Part shown: positions 11,900 through 23,245 of the stretch, one piece after another | Numbering within the stretch: the first letter of the stretch is position 1 | How the letters are laid out: each line of letters begins with the position of its first letter | Assembly: GCF_958979055.1 (NCBI RefSeq) | Contig: NC_084886.1 | Coordinates: 9,844,654 to 9,908,653, forward strand | DNA from: Alnus glutinosa | Taxonomy: Eukaryota; Streptophyta; Magnoliopsida; Fagales; Betulaceae | Length of the DNA: 64,000 nucleotides | Reading direction: 5' to 3' | Made by a program: the position numbers and the translations under genes | The notes under the pieces: generated by a model | What the model was told of the DNA's origin: nothing | The model's input: the letters and a program-made list of their open reading frames with translations, nothing else | The model's database searches: none

Positions 11900-12176
11900 G
11901 GATGGGCTTAAGGGTTATCATGACGTTTGCGGTGACGATCTGGAGAAGCGCCAAATTATCTACTGTCCCACGAAAGGACAAACATTACTCTAGTATTCGA
12001 CCTACCACCATTATACAACGGGCTATAGATTTTTAAAATTATTTTTTAAAGGAAAATGATAAAAAGAAATGGGATGGCGGTCGGTTGGATAGCCACGCCT
12101 TTCATTTTTTTAGAAGTAATTTTTTAAGTTTTATATATTTATATTATTTTTATTCAGAGTGACACGGAGAAATGCT

Positions 12177-12234
12177 ACACAGTAGACTTTTGTCCGTCTT
12201 TCATCAGCCTCTTTCCAGCGTGGCAGTCCTATTT
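12177..12234 (+). repeat. MULE1 left terminal inverted repeat, 58 bp
   Basis: Starts GAGAAATGCTACACAGTAGA and ends CCAGCGTGGC. It is an exact reverse complement of 20341-20398. Confidence 0.95.
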
Positions 12235-14246
12235 TATTAAAAAAAATTTGAAACCAAAATCACAAAATTTGAAACCAAAATCACTGGTCGTCGAGAACAA
12301 AAACCATTTCCCCCCCCCCCCCCCATTTTCTTTCCCACCAAAATCACGGCCTTGCCAACGCCGACGCCTTCCCCCCCATTTCGACTAGAAATCCGACGCC
12401 CTTTCGACCTCTCACAGACCGGCACCGGATCTCCGAGGTTGCCCAGACCGGCCGTCCCAGCTCGCACTCTCGAACCTAGAATAGACCGGCCGTTCCAGCT
12501 CCCCGGCCCACCGATCGGCGCCCAGATCGACTCCCAGCTCTCCCACAGACCGCCACCGGATCTCCGACGTTTCCCAGACCGGCCGTCCCAGCTCTCACTC
12601 TCGAACCCAGCACTGACCGGCCGTCCCGTCCCAGCTCTCTCTCTCGAACCCAGCAGACCGGCCGTCCCGTCCCAGCTCTCTCTCTCGAACCCAGCACAGA
12701 GCATCGCCCACGAGCACCGCGGATCTCGATCTCCGACCTGGTCCGACGAGGAGCGCCAGAGCGGACCACGAGCACCGCCGATCTCCAGTCAGTCTCCCTC
12801 TCTCTCTCCGACAAAATCTCAGGTGGCACTTCTCAATCTCTCATCGTTTGATTTTTCTGGACTGGTTGGGTCTGAATCTGGCTTTGGGTTTTTGTATGCG
12901 TTTACTGTCAAGTATTGCTTTCTCTTAGGGTTTTGTGCTTGATTAGTTGAAATTCTTGTTGTTCTCTATGTTTTTTTTTCCTGGCCTTGTTGCTTTGGTT
13001 GGTGGTGGTGGGAATATCACTCTTTTTTTTCTTTCTTTTGTGATTAATTACTATAAATAAATCGGTGGTAAAAAAAAAAAAAAGATTACTTCACATGAAT
13101 CGGTTTGTTTAACTGTGATAAAATTCATGGCACTTTCAGCACCCTTTCTATGCTGAATATGAATTTTCCTCCTTGGATTTATTGTCTGTACATATCTATT
13201 GATGTCTTTTCTTTTACCTGATTGTTTGAACCTAAGATCCATTATAATTACCCACTAAAACTTGTGATCCTTTTTATTTTTGTGTAAATTGCTTCTACTA
13301 GATGGGTTACTACATAGCAGAATTTGCTCTATTGTTTACTTTTGATGCAACCAATAAGTTCTGATTGTGAATTCACCTAATCAGTTTAAAGGCCAACATT
13401 TGGTTGGCATAGGCGTCATAGGTTTTTGTTTTTGTTTTTGGTTGTTGTTGATTTTTTTCTTTTGAGCTTTAATTCAAATTTTTGGCTATTTTGGGTCCCT
13501 TTGATTGTATATAAAAACTATTTTGGGTTCTGAGGTTGGGGGTTTTGTTAATTCAAATTTTTGGCTATTTCTAACAACTCCTATGTTATTCAAGAAATAT
13601 AGTTTTGTTAATGGTTCATAGTAAAGGGTTAGTTGAAAATGAAGATGAGAGGGTCTGAGCACATATACAAGTGTTGGAATAAAACAAAAGAAGAAATAAT
13701 TTTGTTATTTTCTCTGGAAACCTGAGGATTGTTTATGTTGTGGTGTAAGTTTTAAATTTTATTATTATTTTTTGAAAAAACCTTTTATTGGTAACCAAGC
13801 ACAGCATTAAGGTTTATTGTTGTTGAATGATCAAATTAAGGTTTATTATATTTGTAATAACATATTCTTATTTTTGGATTATATTTGTAGAAATTCAGCC
13901 CTCTAATGTTGTGAATTAGCAAACAGCTGTGTCGTTATCAAATCTATGTGTGTCTTTGTGAGCCATGCACTTCATGCATTATTGCTTGTACATTTGGCAA
14001 TAGATTGTTATAATGCTTACAGGGTACATTTTAAAGAAAAAAAAAATGTAAAGATGCTACTATTTACTTTTCTTCTTTATTATGATATTTAGTGATATTC
14101 TGTTATTCATTTGGGGTTTGTTTATTTTTTATTTTGATATTCTTTTGACTGGTGATTGTTTGACATGCTCGCATGCTTAGATTGGTTGGTTGGTTGAATG
14201 ATATTTTCTAAGGTTTTATTTGGGTCTTTTGCATAGGTATAACAAA
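12235..14246. other. MULE1 left subterminal region: GC-rich leader plus long 5' intron
   Basis: The stretch 12340-12820 is GC-rich, with imperfect repeats around GACCGGCCGTCCCAGCTC. It is open in several frames, but the composition explains that. The region 12830-14237 is T-rich and intron-like and ends in TTTTGCATAG just before the GRF gene start. I read it as promoter, 5' untranslated exon and 5' intron of that gene. Confidence 0.55.
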
Positions 14247-14924
14247 ATGTCGGTAAATAGTGGTGCGTCAAGTGCGTCAAGTGCGTCAAGTGCACGTCCG
14301 TTATGTTATTGTGGAGTGCCTGCACGTGTCAGGTATTCTTGGACTGATACCAATACCGCCAGAAAATGGTATGGCTGTGAAAATTATAAGGTAATTTTTG
14401 AAATTAATATTGTGTTATGCTTTGTTTAATTGGTAGTAGGTGTTGGCATTGTGATGACATTAATTTACTTTCTTTGTTATGCAGAGAACGGGTTATTGTG
14501 ATTTTTTTGCATGGGCTAATAATGAAATGACTACGTATGAGACGAAGATAATGGAACGCCTGAAAGTCCTAGACGATAGAAGAAAGACAGATAGTGATAG
14601 ACTTGAGAAGCTAATTGAAAGAAAAGATAATGATCAATATGAAGCTCTTGAGAAGCTAATTGAAAAAAAATGTAATGATCAGTATGTTAAACTTGAGAAG
14701 TTAATTGAAAAAAATATAAAGATGAATATGTTAAACTTGAGAAGCTGATTGAAAAAAAATATAATGATGAATATGTTAGACTTCGACGGGAGCTGGAGGT
14801 GCGTCGCACTAATGGGACGATGTTTTGGATGTTTCGGGCTATAGTAGTAGTGGTCATTTTGCTTTTAGTTTTTTGCCTTAGTGGCTATGGTGGATCTCGA
14901 GGTACTTACTTGATGTTAAATTAA
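14247..14924 (+). CDS. MULE1 GRF zinc-finger, coiled-coil, single-membrane-span protein (frameshifted)
   Basis: Two exons, 14247-14390 and 14485-14924, with GT-AG ends. After a Ser/Ala-rich start there is a GRF-type zinc finger with ligands C20-x-C22, C44 and C53 and the tail FFAW. The finger is split by the intron, and the second exon opens with RTGYCDFFAW. A coiled coil follows, made of about four repeats of roughly 13 residues with the core LEKLIEKK, and then one hydrophobic span (MFRAIVVVVILLLVF) near the C-terminus. It resembles the unnamed At4g04775-like plant family. A run of seven A at 14708-14714, against eight in the sister repeats, breaks the frame, which resumes one base over. This is either a real lesion or a sequencing slip. 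Its role is unknown; DNA or RNA binding is likely for the finger. Confidence 0.72.
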
Positions 14925-15709
14925 AAGAAAATGAGAAGTATGTACCAAGTTGGGATGTACTGTTGTATGTTGGATTGTAATGTGGTCACTTGGTTTTTAT
15001 TGTAGAAGAGGAATGTTATTTTGTGATTGGTTGAATGTAATATGACAGCTTATTTCATTAAACTTTTGGTTGGATGGTGGATTTTGCATAAATCATGTCA
15101 TTTTGCTTTGGTAGATGGTGATTGGTTGAATGTAATATGGTGATTGGTTTGTGATTGGTGATTGCTTGAATGTTCATGTAAAATAGTTTTTTACCCCCCC
15201 ATTATTTTTTTCCTCACATTTTGACAGGATAACCTTCATTTTCATAACCACATTTCTGGGTTTGAAATTTTCCTGCATATTAGACAAAACCTGCATTGTT
15301 CAACTCTCTCATTCATTCGATAAATGCTACATACTTTGATAATCTCAAATGCATACTTCCTTGAATAACACAACTTACAAAATAGTATGATAAATCAATC
15401 CATAAAATCCATTCAATCCATAAAATCCAGATTCAATCCATAAAATCCAGATTCCACTTCGCTATAAAATCCATTCAATCCATAAAATCCAGATTCAATC
15501 CATAAAATCCAGATTCCACTTCACTATAAAATCAAATATAGATTCAAATCACAGTAAATTGCAAGATTTCAACCTCAAAGCACAATGTTATCATCTATCT
15601 TTTGTGTCCAAATTCAGTAATATACACAAAGATGATATCAAATTGAACCTAACTGTCTCAAAACAAGGTAAACACAAAATTGGATCCAAATTGAACCAAA
15701 TCAAAATCT
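14925..15709. other. MULE1 interval between the two genes
   Basis: Mainly AT-rich and non-coding. From 15392 to 15535 an array repeats AATCCATAAAATCCAGATTC and a longer unit containing CCACTTCGCTATAAAATC. Confidence 0.6.
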
Positions 15710-15829
15710 TTACTGCAAATATGTAAGGAATGATAACATAACGTCATTTTCAAGAATTGACTGTACACGAGCATTGACCATCATGCCTGGAACAAGAAGA
15801 TCAAACAAAATTCCCTTGAGATCCTTGAT
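15710..15829 (-). pseudogene. Captured fragment of the rRNA-biogenesis gene RRP5
   Basis: The minus strand encodes 39 residues and a stop; key parts are DLKGILFDLLVPG, MMVNARVQSILEN and SFLTY. This matches a conserved piece between S1 RNA-binding repeats of plant RRP5 (a nucleolar pre-rRNA processing factor), as I remember the family. In the host protein SFLTY continues into a longer conserved stretch ending in FHL; here that part is missing and the frame stops after LQ. A good splice acceptor (CTGTCTACAG) precedes it. It sits after the transposase stop, in the same orientation, inside the transposon, so it looks like a Pack-MULE-style capture. The identification rests on recall, not a search. 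Confidence 0.72.
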
Positions 15830-15952
15830 CTGTAGACAGCGCAACACAAAAATGTATCATTGGAAAGAAACTGTGGAAGGAAAGGGAAATAAAAAATTAT
15901 AATTTCATGTAAGGCGAGGGCATACCACACATTTAGACATATCTACAAATAC

Positions 15953-18762
15953 CTACGACAAGTATATAAAATCTCCTTCAACAGGACATGATGGCTGTGT
16001 ATTCCCAAAAGTCTGAAACAAAATCTTCGTACGATTAATATATATGAAATAAAATTATTCGTCAACATATACGAATCAACATATCTACAAACATATATAT
16101 ATTTTTCTCTTTCCATACCTGTGTAACAACACTACTATGAGTTCCAATTACTTGGTCATGCGGAACATCAGTTACAAAAGTGAACGGATCTTCACTTGTG
16201 TCTAGTTCATCTACTAGTGATCTTTGGCATGGCTTCAATAAATAAAAAACCATATGAATAACATGTTACATATAATATTAAAATTACAAATCAAATATGT
16301 GGACATAATTGGTAAACATCGGCTTTCAAATATTTGCATACCTGTTTTTTTTTCCTCTGTTGTTTCCTCTGCTGATTGGGATTTGTGGCACTCTTGTTTG
16401 ATGCAGCAGACTTTTTGACCGCTTTTTCAACTGCGGACACCTTTCTGTTCGATGGTTTTCTCCCTTTAGTATGAGCCACGAGAGGACTACACACCTCTAC
16501 TCCATCACCAGTCATAGTCATAGACGCACTTGGGAGCAATTTTGCACTTGGAAGTGATTGGGAAGATGGACTTTGTTCACATCTTGGACCACTAAATTTA
16601 TTAGTTAACATATCAACATAATTTTGCACTTCCGTGCAATGGTCCACGTTTGGTGCTACGATTGCAGCTAACTTCAACATATTTTTGCTCAGTTCAGCAT
16701 ATCGATCTGCAGTAGGGTTGCCACTCAAAGGATCATAACTACTTTTGATTAATTTATATGGCCGCTCCAAATCCTTCCTCCATCGGTTTAGAAAGTATTT
16801 ATCGGGCAACAATTTCACATCTTCACATATAGTCAGTACAGACATGGCATGTCTGCACAAAATTCCTCTTGCTTCAAACAAATGACAACTACAGTTCACG
16901 TCACATGAAACTCCATTATAGTAAACAGTGAAGCATACTTTCTTAATGTAGGAATCACTAATTTCTACCTTTTCAATCACCTGGTAGGTATTAATTCCAC
17001 CTTCACTTTCTAAACAAGAGCAACCACAATACATAATCTCTGAAATCTCCTTTTGAACTTCTTTGAACTTTGCATGTGTGTACATTTTTTGAAATTGCTT
17101 CTCAAAGGGATACCTGCTTACACATGAAATCGTGGTATGAAAAGAATCGAAATCAGCGACATTCTCAACCTCAACCTTCCTACGCAAAGCGTTATCATAT
17201 TGATCCACAAATTCTTTCAATGAGGTAGACGATTTCACATAACCATCAAAAAATGCATTCATACTCTCACTACGCTGCGTGGTAGTCATGCCAGCCCAAA
17301 ATATACTATTCAAATATGCTGGTACCCAGAAACTCCGTTCACTGTATAAATCTTGCAGCCATGCATTCTCCTCCAGATTATAACACTCAAGTACACTCTG
17401 CCATTTAGCATCAAACTCATCACATGTTTGAGAATTATACACACAACTTCGTATAGCACTCTTAATGGCTTTGTACTGTGAATTTGATCCAAACTTTTCT
17501 GGAAGTTTTTTTAGTATGTGCCATAAACAAAACCTATGTCGAGCATATGGAAAAACCTTTTTAATTGCATTTTTCATAGCTCTGTCTTGATCTGTTATAA
17601 TTGCCCTTGGCGCACGGCCCTTCATACATTTCAACCATGCCTCAAACAACCAAACAAATGTCGCTGTATCTTCACTTGAAATTAACGCTGCTCCAAAAAG
17701 AATTGATTGCCCGTGATGATTCACTCCCACAAAAGGGGCAAATGGCATTTCGTACTTGTTGGTCAAGTATGTGGTGTCAAATGTAACTACATCACCAAAA
17801 TCTTCATACGATGCCCTACTTCGTGCATCAGCCCAAAACACATTTTTTAGCCTAAAATCATCATCCACATCCATTTCAAAGTAGAAATCACTATCCACTT
17901 TTTGCATTCTATCGAAGTAGTCACGAAGTGCTGTAGCACCTCCTGTGCCAAGGCGAAGACGTCTTGAGTTCGCAATATAATTGCGACATTCTTTCTCTCC
18001 AAATGTGAGATTCTCGTATCCCCCAGCTTCAACGGCTAGCGAGTTATAGATCTTATTTGTTCGAATTCCAGCTCTATCATCTATATCAAGCTTTCTCTTT
18101 GTAGCAAGATCCAACTTCTTGTGACATCTAATATATCTCGCTTTGCCCGGGCTTAAATCGTGATTATGCCCTAGATTTACATTAGTCACATACCACATTG
18201 TATCCACTAATGTTGCACTCACAGTAGCCCTACACCCCGTTTTGCTTGTTTTCATTGGCTTGGAAAGGCTATTGCTTGAGCTGGATGATGCGTTGCCTTG
18301 ACGAGCACATGCTAAAGTGATGTAATGTACATCTCCATTTTCATACTTTTTTTTCTTCTTCTGCACCACACCAAAACCCTCTTGCTTCGCATAATTTCTA
18401 TAATATTCAAGAAGTTCCTCTGTGGAGCCAAATAACATACCCTCCTTAGGTTCCTTAACATTTTTTTCTTCATCTATAAGCTTGTGCTTCGAACGACAAT
18501 TGACCAAACTATCATCTTTCAACTGTTCATTAGCTACAGTTTCATTTCCATCCGTATCAAAACAAATGAAACAAAGTGTAAAAAAATCAATTATAAATAA
18601 TAACATTTAGAGATATGTTATAAAAATTAAAGGTAAGCATGAAACAACCAACATACCATTTTGAGGGTCTATTTCAATGGGAACAATATCTTCAACTTGT
18701 TCATGTGTCAACGAACATTCATTTTCGCAATGTGAAATCAAGGGCAGTTGTGATAAGTTCAT
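15953..18762 (-). CDS. MULE1 transposase, FAR1/FHY3-like
   Basis: Proposed exons on the minus strand: 18762-18657, 18533-16342, 16232-16119 and 16012-15953. Phases agree and give 823 residues. The protein would cut and join the element ends in the nucleus. A FAR1-type zinc DNA-binding domain lies at about 67-160 (C111, C136, H158, H160). The MULE transposase core has D288 (FDTTY), D350 (TDQD) and E458 (RSES), a full DDE triad. A SWIM zinc finger lies at 583-597 (C-x-C-x9-C-x-H), and a basic tail follows. The large exon alone is open for over 700 codons with no damage. The final exon ends LS-stop, and MULE2 keeps the same 60-base exon, which supports the model. FAR1/FHY3 light-signalling factors are domesticated relatives; the position inside perfect TIRs shows this one is a transposon gene. 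Confidence 0.88.
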
Positions 18763-20340
18763 CTAAAAGTTTCTGTAGGGAATAAAAAAAAAACCATATG
18801 AATTAAAGCTTAAAAAAAAAATGGGGGAATCATGATATTTTTTTCGTTGGAGGAACCAAGTACTAAGTAAAGTAAAGTGAAAGACAAAGGAATAATCTCC
18901 CTAATCTTGCATGATCTGTAATCACATCAAGTAAATCAAACATATATATGTCATAGCTATATCAATACATTTAGAATTATATGTAGGCAAAGTAATTCTA
19001 CCTTACTAAACTAAAAGTAAACTAGTATTCTGTGTTGATATATATATATTTCAAATATAACATATCAATGGTAACTAATAATTTGTTTCTCCAAATTTTC
19101 ACATACTAAAGTACCAAATCTTTGTATGCACATATAGGACACAGAAAAGATAAACCTTAAAAACTATACAATTTACAATTCACAACCCACACTAGCAGGT
19201 GTCATAGAAAAATAAAAGCCTACAATAGATAATCAGATTAGTCTCAAATTAGCTCTATGCAGTAAACATATGGTGCATGAGTTGTCAACCCAGGCTTTCA
19301 ACTCATCAGGCAGTTTCAAAAAACCATGAGCAAATCCCCACATATATCATGCCAGAAATGCGCCCCCTTTGGTTATGGGGAAGAGAATGAAATGACAAAA
19401 TACAAGCTCAAAGCTCAAAACACCCAAGAAAAAAATTGAGGAGGAAATAGTAACAGAGAGGAGAGGTTGTTTTACCTCTGAAGAGCTTGGTCAATGGTGG
19501 AGACGGGGGCGGGGAGCTCGGTAGCCGCCGGAAAATGGAGGAGATCGGCCGGAAAAATGGGGGCACGCCTCTGCTGGAAATGGAGGAGATTGGCCGGAAA
19601 ATGGGGGCACGCAAATCGGAGATCCGCGGTGCTCAGAGGTCTGCTGGGTCAGAGAGAGGAGCTCGGTCGTGGGCCTGCTAGGTCAGAGAGAGGTGGACGC
19701 CGGTCGTGGGCACGCCTCTGCAGCTGACCGGCCGTGGGCACTGGTCGTGGGTACTGGGAGCTCGGTGGACGCCGGTCGTGTGGGCACGCCTCTGCAGCTG
19801 ACCGGCCGTGGGCAATGGTCGTGGGTACCGGGAGCTCGTTCGTGGACGCCGGTCCTCTGCAGCTGACCGGCCGTGGGCACTGGTCGTGGGTACTGGGAGC
19901 TCGGTGGACGCTGGTCGTGTGGGCACGCCTCTGCAGCTGACCGGCCGTGGGCACTGGTCGTGGGTACCGGGAGCTCGGTCGTGGATGCCGGTCGTGGGCC
20001 TGCTGGGTCAGAGAGAGGAGCTCGGTCGTGGACGCTCGGTCGTGGACGCCGGTCGTGGGCACGCCTCTGCAGCTGACCGGCTGTGGGCGCTGGTCGTGGG
20101 CACTGGTTGTGGGCACGCCTCTGCCGGAAAAGCTAGAGCTCACCGGAAAAGCTAGGTGGCACGCCTGGAAAATGGGGGCACCCGGAACCATGGAGATCGC
20201 CGGAAAATGGGGAGGGAGAAAGGGGAGAAAATTTGGGGGGAGAAAATTTGGGGGGAACTTTGGGCACTGATTCAGTCAGTATCTCGAGACTTCTTCATAC
20301 CCAAATTATCAACTTTTCTCCTTCATTAAATTTTGTTAGG
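18763..20340. other. MULE1 right subterminal region: transposase promoter and leader
   Basis: The transposase 5' intron and leader, then a GC-rich segment (19490-20250). A leader splice donor on the minus strand lies near 19475 (GAGGTAAAACAACC read on the minus strand) and is conserved in MULE2 near 21012. Open frames through the GC-rich part follow from composition. Confidence 0.55.
19640..20110. repeat. MULE1 subterminal tandem repeats, 65-74 bp unit
   Basis: The core CAGCTGACCGG starts at 19721, 19795, 19860, 19934 and 20070, with GTCGTGGGTACTGGGAGCTC between cores. Subterminal tandem repeats often bind transposase in DNA transposons; that role is inference here. Confidence 0.85.
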
Positions 20341-20398
20341 GCCACGCTGGAAAGAGGCTGATGAAAGACGGACAAAAGTCTACTGTGTAGCATTTCTC
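20341..20398 (-). repeat. MULE1 right terminal inverted repeat, 58 bp
   Basis: Exact reverse complement of 12177-12234, followed by the 10-bp target duplication at 20399-20408. Confidence 0.95.
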
Positions 20399-20559
20399 GA
20401 GTGACACGTATCACTATCTTACTGGGGAAATGCTAAACGTAAGCCTTTTGTTCGTCCCTCTTCCGTCTCTTTCCACCGTGGCACTGACAATGAACTTAAA
20501 ATTTTGAACTCAACTCCAACTCAATGTCGACCCATGGGAAAGACTCAGTATACTGACAG

Positions 20560-21240
20560 TATTTTGCGCCATTAGACAACATTTTCCCCCCAATTTTTCT
20601 TCCCTTTCTCTTTCCCTCAAAAATCTCTCCTTCCCCATTTTCCGGTCGATCTCTTTGCCCCTATTTTTCGGCCGATCACTTCCCTTTTCCGGCAGCGACC
20701 GAGCTTCCCTATTTCCGGCCGAGCTCCCGCTTTTCCGGCACTTTGCCCCCATTTTCCGGCAGCCACCGAGCTGCCCTATTTCCGGCCGATCTCCCGTTTT
20801 TCCGGCACTAGCTCCCCTATTTCCGGCAGATCGTTGCCCCATTTTCTGGCCGATCTCCTCCACTTTCCTGTGGCGATCGAGCTCTCCTACTTCCGGCAGG
20901 AGCAGAACTCCCCCTTTTCTGGCGGCGTCTCCACCATTGACCGAGCTCTCCACTTCCAATGCCGACCGATCTCAGCCCGTCTCAAGTTCCTTCTCAAAGA
21001 AGCTCTTCATAGGTAAAACAACCTCTCCTCTCCGTTACTATTTCCTGTTGATTTTTTTACTTGGGTGTTTTGAGCTTTTGTCTGTTGGTTTTGGCTCGTT
21101 GGTGCTTTTGAGAACAATCATTTCCTTCCCCATAAACAAAAGGGGTGCATTTCTTTCTAGCATGATGTATATGGGGATTTGCTCTGCCTGATGAGTTGAA
21201 AGCCCGGGTTGACAACTCATGCACCATCTGTTTTGTTTCA
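20560..21240 (+). other. MULE2 left subterminal region, transposase leader remnant
   Basis: GC-rich sequence with repeated TTTCCGGCCGAGCTCCCG-like blocks. From about 20960 to 21230 it parallels the reverse complement of MULE1 19260-19500, including a leader splice donor (AGGTAAAACAACC) near 21012 and the block TGACAACTCATGCACCAT (from about 21210). Confidence 0.7.
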
Positions 21241-21241
21241 G

Positions 21242-21301
21242 ACTTTCAAGAATTCACAACCATCATGTCCTGTTGAAGGAGATTTCATATACTTGTCGTA
21301 A
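21242..21301 (+). pseudogene. MULE2 remnant of the last transposase exon
   Basis: Sixty bases after the acceptor TTTTGTTTCAG encode the same ending as MULE1 exon 16012-15953 (…PSCPVEGDFIYLS then stop), with two residue changes. The leader intron now runs straight into this exon, so all other transposase exons were removed by one internal deletion. Confidence 0.85.
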
Positions 21302-23245
21302 GTATTTGGTTTTTTATCATTTTCTTCAAATTTGGTCGTTTTTATTGCTATTGTCTAAGGTGTACCTACATGTTATTTCAGGTGATATTCTTGATCGAAT
21401 TTTTTGGTGCTACTGTGTTCCAATTTTCCTTTTTCCCCTGTCCTTTGTAAGTAAAATAGAAGCTAGTTTTTAATTGTTCCTCAATAGTGCAATGGTGGAA
21501 AAAGCTAGTTGTTAATGTTACAATAACATTCTCGTGGACGAGCTACTGCCTCTAAGCATTTAGTTAGTTCAGCCCTTGTTTACATTAATATCTTCTGGAG
21601 TTATGATTTTCTCATATGTTAATGTGTGATACAGAAAATTCTAAAACAGTAAAACCATACTTTTTTGTTTGGAATATTATAGTGTTCAGCTTTACCATCT
21701 TTTGGTGTGACAACATAAATTCTTAAAGCTATGGATTCCTACTTAATTACCATTTTTTTGTTTTGTGATATGTTGAAACCTGGAACAATACATAGTGTTA
21801 AATTCTGATGGCTCTTTGGGTTGCAAATTTTGCAAAACTGAATAGATGCTGCTGCTTGCATTCATCATACTGACAGAGTAAATACATTTCCTCTGATAAC
21901 TTCCTAGGTCCTGAAGTTTGATCTTACGGAATCTGGGCTTTTTTGTGTTTTGCCTTGGCTTACAATGGCATTTTCTGCAAATCTTGGAGGGTGGATTGTA
22001 GATACACTTGTTAGCAGATTTTATTATGCATTTGTCATTTTTATTTGCTTTGTCCCACTGAAGTATCTTGATTATGATGCATTGCTCTATTTTGGTCTTT
22101 AGGTTCTAACATAACTAAATATATGTGTTGTTTCCATGCAAAATCAGTGGCAATTTGAACCCCAAAACTGATTCCTAGAAGTTGCCACTCGCTGTCCAGC
22201 TTTTAATCAAGATTTTGGGAAGTGTTTTCAACTATTCTTTCAAGTTTTTGAGAGTTAATTTTCAACAAATCTGAGAAAAACTTCTCCTTTGTGTTTTCTC
22301 TAATTCCTATGTTCTAAAGTTTGCAAAAACAATACAAGATACTGATTTTTGAACAGAAAGCTTGCTGCCAAAGAGGAAAACATATTGTGCAGCACTATTG
22401 AAATGTATTCTCATTTGAATAGAAACTGTTGATTATTTCAATGATTATTCCTTATTCATTTTGTTTTTTTTTCCCTCCAGTTGTGATGCAAACAGATGGT
22501 TTTGACTAGAAGACTGTTAAACAAACACCCGTTGACAATCATTGTTCGCTGCCTTCAGATGATATCAACTCATCCAACAATTTCACCAATATATGGATAA
22601 AAAGATTTCATATTGTTGTATATCTTTTGACTGAGAAAATGTTGAGAATCTGCTTCTCTTTTTTTTCTTTTTTCTTTTTTTGTCCTTAGAAATGTAAGCC
22701 TAACGAAGATTGTGAAACTGAAGTGTGAAGTGGTTTTAAGGGTATGGATTGTATGTGTAAATTTGTTTTTGAGCAATTTCTATTAAATGGATCTTCCAAA
22801 TCCTTTGAAACCATCCAACTATCCCTTTTATGGAAAGCTTTAAGTTAAGTTTCTCCAAAATGTCTCAAAGTGTAACACTCAGCCTCAAGAAGCTTCATCC
22901 AATAATTATCAAGTATCACCAAAAAATGAGCTTCCAATTAAATTTCCCAGGATTTAAACAAAAATTGTCTAAGAAGAATCTACCTTCTACCAAAGCAAAA
23001 TTTTATGATTTATGCAAAATATATTTGAGTACTACGATTCATTTGCAAAGAACCATTTGAAGGGTAGACTATCATATTACATTAAACCAAAAGTGTAATG
23101 ATATTACATTCAACCAAATTTACTAGACTTGTTCACCAATTACAAAATAGCATTCCTCTTCCAAAATAAAAACCAAGTGACCACATTACAATTCAACAGA
23201 CCACAATACAATACATCCCAACTTGATACATACCTCATTTTCTTT
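21302..23245. other. MULE2 interval between the gene 3' ends, apart from the PHT4 piece
   Basis: Intron-like T-rich sequence around the captured exon at 21908-22017. No other exon could be identified with confidence between 21302 and 21900 or between 22020 and 23245. Confidence 0.5.
21908..22017 (+). pseudogene. Captured exon of a PHT4-type anion/phosphate transporter
   Basis: After the acceptor CTTCCTAG the frame encodes residues including LTESGLFCVLPWLTMA and ANLGGWIVDTLVSR. This is a transmembrane region strongly conserved in plant PHT4/ANTR transporters (SLC17-like, mostly plastid envelope or thylakoid), as I recall the family. Only this exon is recognisable, with T-rich sequence on both sides that may be host intron carried along. 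It lies downstream of the transposase remnant in the same orientation, the place where MULE1 carries its RRP5 piece. Confidence 0.85.

Larger units (their letters stand above)
12177..20398. mobile_element. MULE1: FAR1-type Mutator-like transposon with two genes
   Basis: An 8222-bp DNA transposon. The terminal inverted repeats 12177-12234 and 20341-20398 match perfectly over 58 bp. The 10-bp direct repeats GAGTGACACG (12167-12176 and 20399-20408) are the target duplication, within the 9-11 bp usual for MULEs. The unoccupied site survives beside UGT6 at 53628-53637. Inside, in order: a GC-rich left end, a GRF-finger gene (+), an RRP5 gene fragment (-), a transposase gene (-) and a GC-rich right end with tandem repeats. 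Perfect ends and an open transposase suggest recent movement. Confidence 0.95.

Noticed and set aside
11835-11981. In-frame 49-codon N-terminal extension of UGT1 (the same in UGT6; shorter ones in UGT2, UGT4 and UGT7)
   Set aside because: The extension covers the TATA position and differs in length between copies, while all copies share the M-x-RPHFLL start. A transcript would begin too late to include it.
12352-12942. 196-codon Pro/Ser-rich open frame at the left of MULE1, and similar ones at 19649-20270 and 20655-21191
   Set aside because: They lie in GC-rich subterminal repeats that are open in several frames and read best as untranslated leader.
16291-18606. Host FAR1/FHY3 regulatory gene
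   Set aside because: The gene is enclosed by perfect TIRs and target duplications, and the last exon is shared with MULE2, so it is the transposon's own transposase.
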